Below are positions 61,664 through 64,000 of a stretch of 64,000 nt of DNA, piece after piece. The stretch lies in the NCBI GenBank assembly GCA_027618835.1, contig JAQCHZ010000003.1, positions 99,879 to 163,878 on the forward strand, written 5' to 3'. The notes under the pieces were generated by a model. That model was not told the origin of the DNA. It saw only the letters and a program-made list of their open reading frames with translations, and ran no database searches. Position 1 is the first letter of the stretch. The number at the start of each line of letters is the position of its first letter. Both the position numbers and the translations under genes were made by a program. Origin of the DNA: Chloroflexota bacterium (GTDB lineage Bacteria; Chloroflexota; Dehalococcoidia; Lucifugimonadales; Lucifugimonadaceae).

Positions 61664-62683
61664 TTACCTTCCGAGTTGTGAGGATAGTAGTGGTGAGTAT
61701 GAGGGGGCGTCGAGTAGTTTGACCATGTCGTCGTCGTCGAGCTTGCAGACGCTGATCGAAGCTCCAGCCATCTCCATTGACGTTGCGTACTCGCCGACGA
61801 TCGTCTTGTGGATATTGATTCCGCGATCGGCAAGAATTTCCGATGCTTTGTTGAAGAGGATGTACAGCTCTTCTGGAGCCGTGGCGCCAAGACTGTTCAC
61901 CATCACGGCGGCGGTATCGCCCGACGAGAATGGGAGGTCGGGGAGAATTCGGTCGAGCATTTGTCCAGCGATCTCGTCAGCGGTCAGTAGTGGACCTACT
62001 TCAACTCCAGGTTCGCCGTGAATGCCCATGCCGAGTTCCATCTCGCCTTCGGCAATTTCGAAACCGGGAGTACCTGCCGCAGGGATGGTCGTGCCAGAAA
62101 GAGCGACGCCCATGCTGCGGGTATTGAACGACGCTTTGTTGGCGATAGCGTGGACAGCGTCGAGATCGCGTCCTTCTTCGGCAGCCGCACCGGCGATCTT
62201 GAACGGAAAGACAATTCCAGCGACACCGCGTCGACGTTCCCTTTCGTCAATGGGAGCCGAGGTTACGTCGTCGGCTCCGAGAGTGGTCAGCACCCTGATG
62301 CCTTCCATATCGGCCATCTCGGAAGCCATATCGAAATTCATCGAATCGCCTGAGTAGTTTCCGTAGAGGAACAGCACGCCCGCACCGCCGTCGACAGCCT
62401 TTGCTACATCGAGCATGTCGTCGGATGACGGCGACGAGAAGACGTTTCCGACGCAGCAGCCGGTGGCGAGTCCTTCGCCGACGTAGCCAAGAAATAGTGG
62501 GAGGTGACCTGAGCCGCCGCCCGTAGCGATTCCGACTTTACCGGCGAAAGGGGCGTCGGCACGAACGAGTGCTCTGGTGCTGCCTTCGACTCGTTTTAGG
62601 TAGTTAGGGAAGGCTTTGAGGATGCCGGAAACAGTCTCGTCTTCGACGTGGTCGGGATGGTTGATGATCTTGCGCATTGCCAT
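61664..62683 (-). CDS. dhaK: dihydroxyacetone-kinase subunit K-like protein
   Basis: 339 residues. The substrate domain has 'VGIATGGGSGHLPLFLGYVG', 'LFLYGNYSGDSMNFDMA', and the hemiaminal-forming His in 'MGIHGEPG'. It binds dihydroxyacetone or a similar ketose; close relatives act on sugar acids or tetrulose, so the substrate is not certain. AAAGGTG lies 8 bases before the ATG. It is the first gene of the dhaKL unit. Confidence 0.92.
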   Translation of the reverse strand: MAMRKIINHPDHVEDETVSGILKAFPNYLKRVEGSTRALVRADAPFAGKVGIATGGGSGHLPLFLGYVGEGLATGCCVGNVFSSPSSDDMLDVAKAVDGGAGVLFLYGNYSGDSMNFDMASEMADMEGIRVLTTLGADDVTSAPIDERERRRGVAGIVFPFKIAGAAAEEGRDLDAVHAIANKASFNTRSMGVALSGTTIPAAGTPGFEIAEGEMELGMGIHGEPGVEVGPLLTADEIAGQMLDRILPDLPFSSGDTAAVMVNSLGATAPEELYILFNKASEILADRGINIHKTIVGEYATSMEMAGASISVCKLDDDDMVKLLDAPSYSPLLSSQLGR

Positions 62684-62930
62684 GGTGGGTCACCTTTGGA
62701 AAGGAGTGAGGGAGCGATACCGAAGTTCGAGTCGAATGAACCGATGGCGGGAACTCTATTTTGATAGGCACGGTGTGTCAATTTAGGGGGCGAGGTGGAA
62801 GCGTGAGGGATTGTGGGGTGAATGCGCGCAGAATTGGGAGCGTAGCTTCATGAGCTGGCGCAGGGTCAGACGGGCGTTAAACGAGCTATTACGAACGCGG
62901 CTTATGTCTTTAGGTTTGGGGTTGCCGGTT

Positions 62931-62958
62931 GTCATTCTGAACTCGGTTCAGAATCACG
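62931..62958. repeat. TTCTGAA/TTCAGAA palindromic element, copy 2
   Basis: GTCATTCTGAACTCGGTTCA then GAATCACG. It matches the element at 18519-18544 with paired changes in both arms (C-G to T-A). Confidence 0.6.
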
Positions 62959-63365
62959 TTTTATCCGGAACAACTGTTGAACCTGGGATTGAGCGGATTG
63001 ATGTCCACTCGTTGGAACGGCACCGATGCCGACGGCTTCGGTGGTTGGGAGTGAGTCTGTTTTCGTGTGATGTGGCGGTGACTCGATGGCTTTCGATTGT
63101 TTCTGCCTTGATGGATTCTGGGTTTGGCATTCTTTGGCGCTGCGACCGGTCATCAAACCGATCGCATGGAGCCGTGGCAATATCCACGTAAACGATGCTG
63201 TTTGGGCAGATGCGCTGGTCTGCTACTCGGTCCGCTCTCACGTCCGAGACCCATCTCACGCTATGTATTCCCGATTTTCTTGTGCTCATCGGGATTATTT
63301 GAGCCGGGTGTTTGGTCCGGCTGGGAAGTTTTTTGAGGTTGGTCGGGCGTAGAAGACAGGCGTTA

Positions 63366-63430
63366 TGTGCCGATCGTCGTCGAACGACTCGGGCACACGT
63401 CGCAATTCTCCTACCCTCTAACTCCCTAGA
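63366..63430 (+). repeat. intergenic repeat family, copy 5 (no terminal hairpin)
   Basis: GTGCCGATCGTCGTCGAACG, 'ACTCGGGCACACGTCGCAAT' and TCTCCTACCCTCTAACTCCC. The downstream CCCTT...AAGGG hairpin of copies 1 and 4 is missing; the sequence ends in CTAGACGTC. It lies 175 bases before ssrA. Confidence 0.75.
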
Positions 63431-63604
63431 CGTCTTTTTCGGGTTTTAACATGCGTTCGAAGCCGTTTTGGATTCCTTTGTCTAGGGGGACTAGTGCGGA
63501 GATTAGGGGCTTCACATTTACTGAGGAGATCTGTTCATGTTCTACCCTCGCAGAAATAACCATTCTCCAATCGAACAAAACGATATAGAATTAAAAATGT
63601 ACTT

Positions 63605-63957
63605 GGGGACGCGTGGTTTCGACAGGGAGATCACCGCTCGATTGCGGGTCGTGGCGCCGTGCACCACGTAAAAAGCGGCAAAAAAATAAACGGCGAACGT
63701 GAATTCGCTCTCGCTGCCTAAGGGCAACGACTTTCGTTCTACCCCCCGTCTGACGGGTTAGATTCGAAAGCTGAAAAGTCGGACTGCGTTGTTTGGGTAG
63801 CTAGTGACAAACAACTAAGGCTCCACTAGCTGGTCGCTACGCTTGCTACGCCGATGGGGCGGGCATGGCGACGAGAAAAACACCGACGGCTACACTCGTA
63901 GAAGTCAAACCGGGAACCTTTCTGGACGGGGAGTTCGACTCTCCCCCGTCTCCACCA
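63605..63957 (+). ncRNA. ssrA: transfer-messenger RNA (tmRNA)
   Basis: The 5' end GGGGACG pairs with 3' CGTCTCC to form the tRNA-like acceptor stem, with encoded CCA at 63955-63957 and a T-arm GGGGAGTTCGACTCTCC. The tag frame ends at TAA 63719-63721 and reads (G)KKINGEREFALAA, with the typical ALAA degradation end. The resume codon is probably GGC at 63677, but AGC just before cannot be excluded. It rescues stalled ribosomes and marks peptides for ClpXP/ClpAP-type proteases. Confidence 0.97.
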
Positions 63958-63966
63958 AGAACACAA

Positions 63967-64000
63967 ATAGACCCTGTTTCCAATTGGAAACAGGGTCTAT
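63967..64000 (+). terminator. perfect 34-base palindrome after ssrA
   Basis: A 17-bp perfect inverted repeat with no loop-free spacer, ATAGACCCTGTTTCCAA and its complement. It reaches the last base of the window and begins 10 bases after the CCA end. Its outer ends match those of the hairpin after clpC. A following T-run would lie beyond the window. Confidence 0.75.

Larger units (their letters stand above)
62684..63604. other. 921-base gene-poor stretch upstream of ssrA
   Basis: Open frames here have no domain pattern and no good starts; I do not call them genes. It contains the TTCTGAA/TTCAGAA palindrome (62931-62958), repeat copy 5 (63366-63430) and, near the end, an AT-rich stretch TATAGAAT at 63584-63591 that could be the ssrA -10 region. 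A small RNA could be hidden here, but I see none. Confidence 0.5.

Noticed and set aside
62811..63191. Open frame of 126 codons as a gene
   Set aside because: Composition is Arg/Ser/Trp-rich with no domain pattern, it overlaps a palindromic repeat, and other frames are equally open.
1..64000. CRISPR arrays, tRNA genes, insertion sequences, prophage or integrase genes
   Set aside because: No regularly spaced repeats, tRNA T-arm plus acceptor pairs (other than tmRNA), transposase or integrase motifs were found.

Overview
The window looks like a piece of chromosome from a free-living bacterium of moderate GC content. It is probably from the phylum Chloroflexota, and a marine SAR202-type lineage would fit. 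This is inference from several features: lipoproteins with Pro/Thr-rich linkers, an HspR-type heat-shock repressor beside dnaJ and clp, a SufBCDSU operon, an IspD-IspF fusion, and many paralogous catabolic enzymes (two HpcH/HpaI aldolases, a DapA-family lyase, a lactonase-type amidohydrolase, an ABM-domain protein, a sulfatase). No marker gene settles the taxonomy. There is no CRISPR array, rRNA, tRNA, prophage or transposase that I can see.

Layout. 1-6.5 kb: heat-shock cluster (cbpA/dnaJ, hspR, a ClpC-type unfoldase), then two VTT membrane proteins translationally coupled to ispDF. 6.5-13 kb: cysS, a PEP-synthase-like phosphotransferase, secG, gatB. 13-18.4 kb: the sufBCDSU Fe-S assembly operon. 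18.4-25.4 kb: solute-binding proteins, a VCBS-type lipoprotein, trans-aconitate methyltransferase, GNAT and a DapA-family lyase. 25.5-30.3 kb: aldehyde dehydrogenase and a broken two-component system. 30.4-42 kb: aldolase, rlmB, dehydrogenases, an MFS exporter, a large repeat-containing membrane protein, a broken cheW, amidohydrolase and a beta-propeller protein. 42-51 kb: NYN-domain nuclease, M20 peptidase plus sulfatase, duplicated lipoproteins, and an MBOAT/SGNH O-acetylation pair. 51-60 kb: a second HpcH aldolase, a receiver-like/Ig-like anchor protein plus a DUF5666-like secreted protein, hydrolases, EamA, and an ArsR/AHSA1 pair. 60-64 kb: formamidase, dhaKL, a 0.9 kb gene-poor stretch and tmRNA (ssrA) with its terminator.

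Two patterns stand out. First, an intergenic repeat family occurs in at least five places in the same orientation. Its core is followed by a hairpin whose arms change together between copies. Shorter related hairpins lie around sufB. Second, several accessory genes, mainly for signalling, carry fresh-looking lesions while housekeeping genes are intact. The histidine kinase has two in-frame stops and a frameshift, its response regulator has one frameshift, cheW has two, and a methyltransferase and a VCBS lipoprotein each have an in-frame stop. In each case the reading frame on both sides is still protein-like. Either these genes died recently or the assembly carries local errors; reads would decide.
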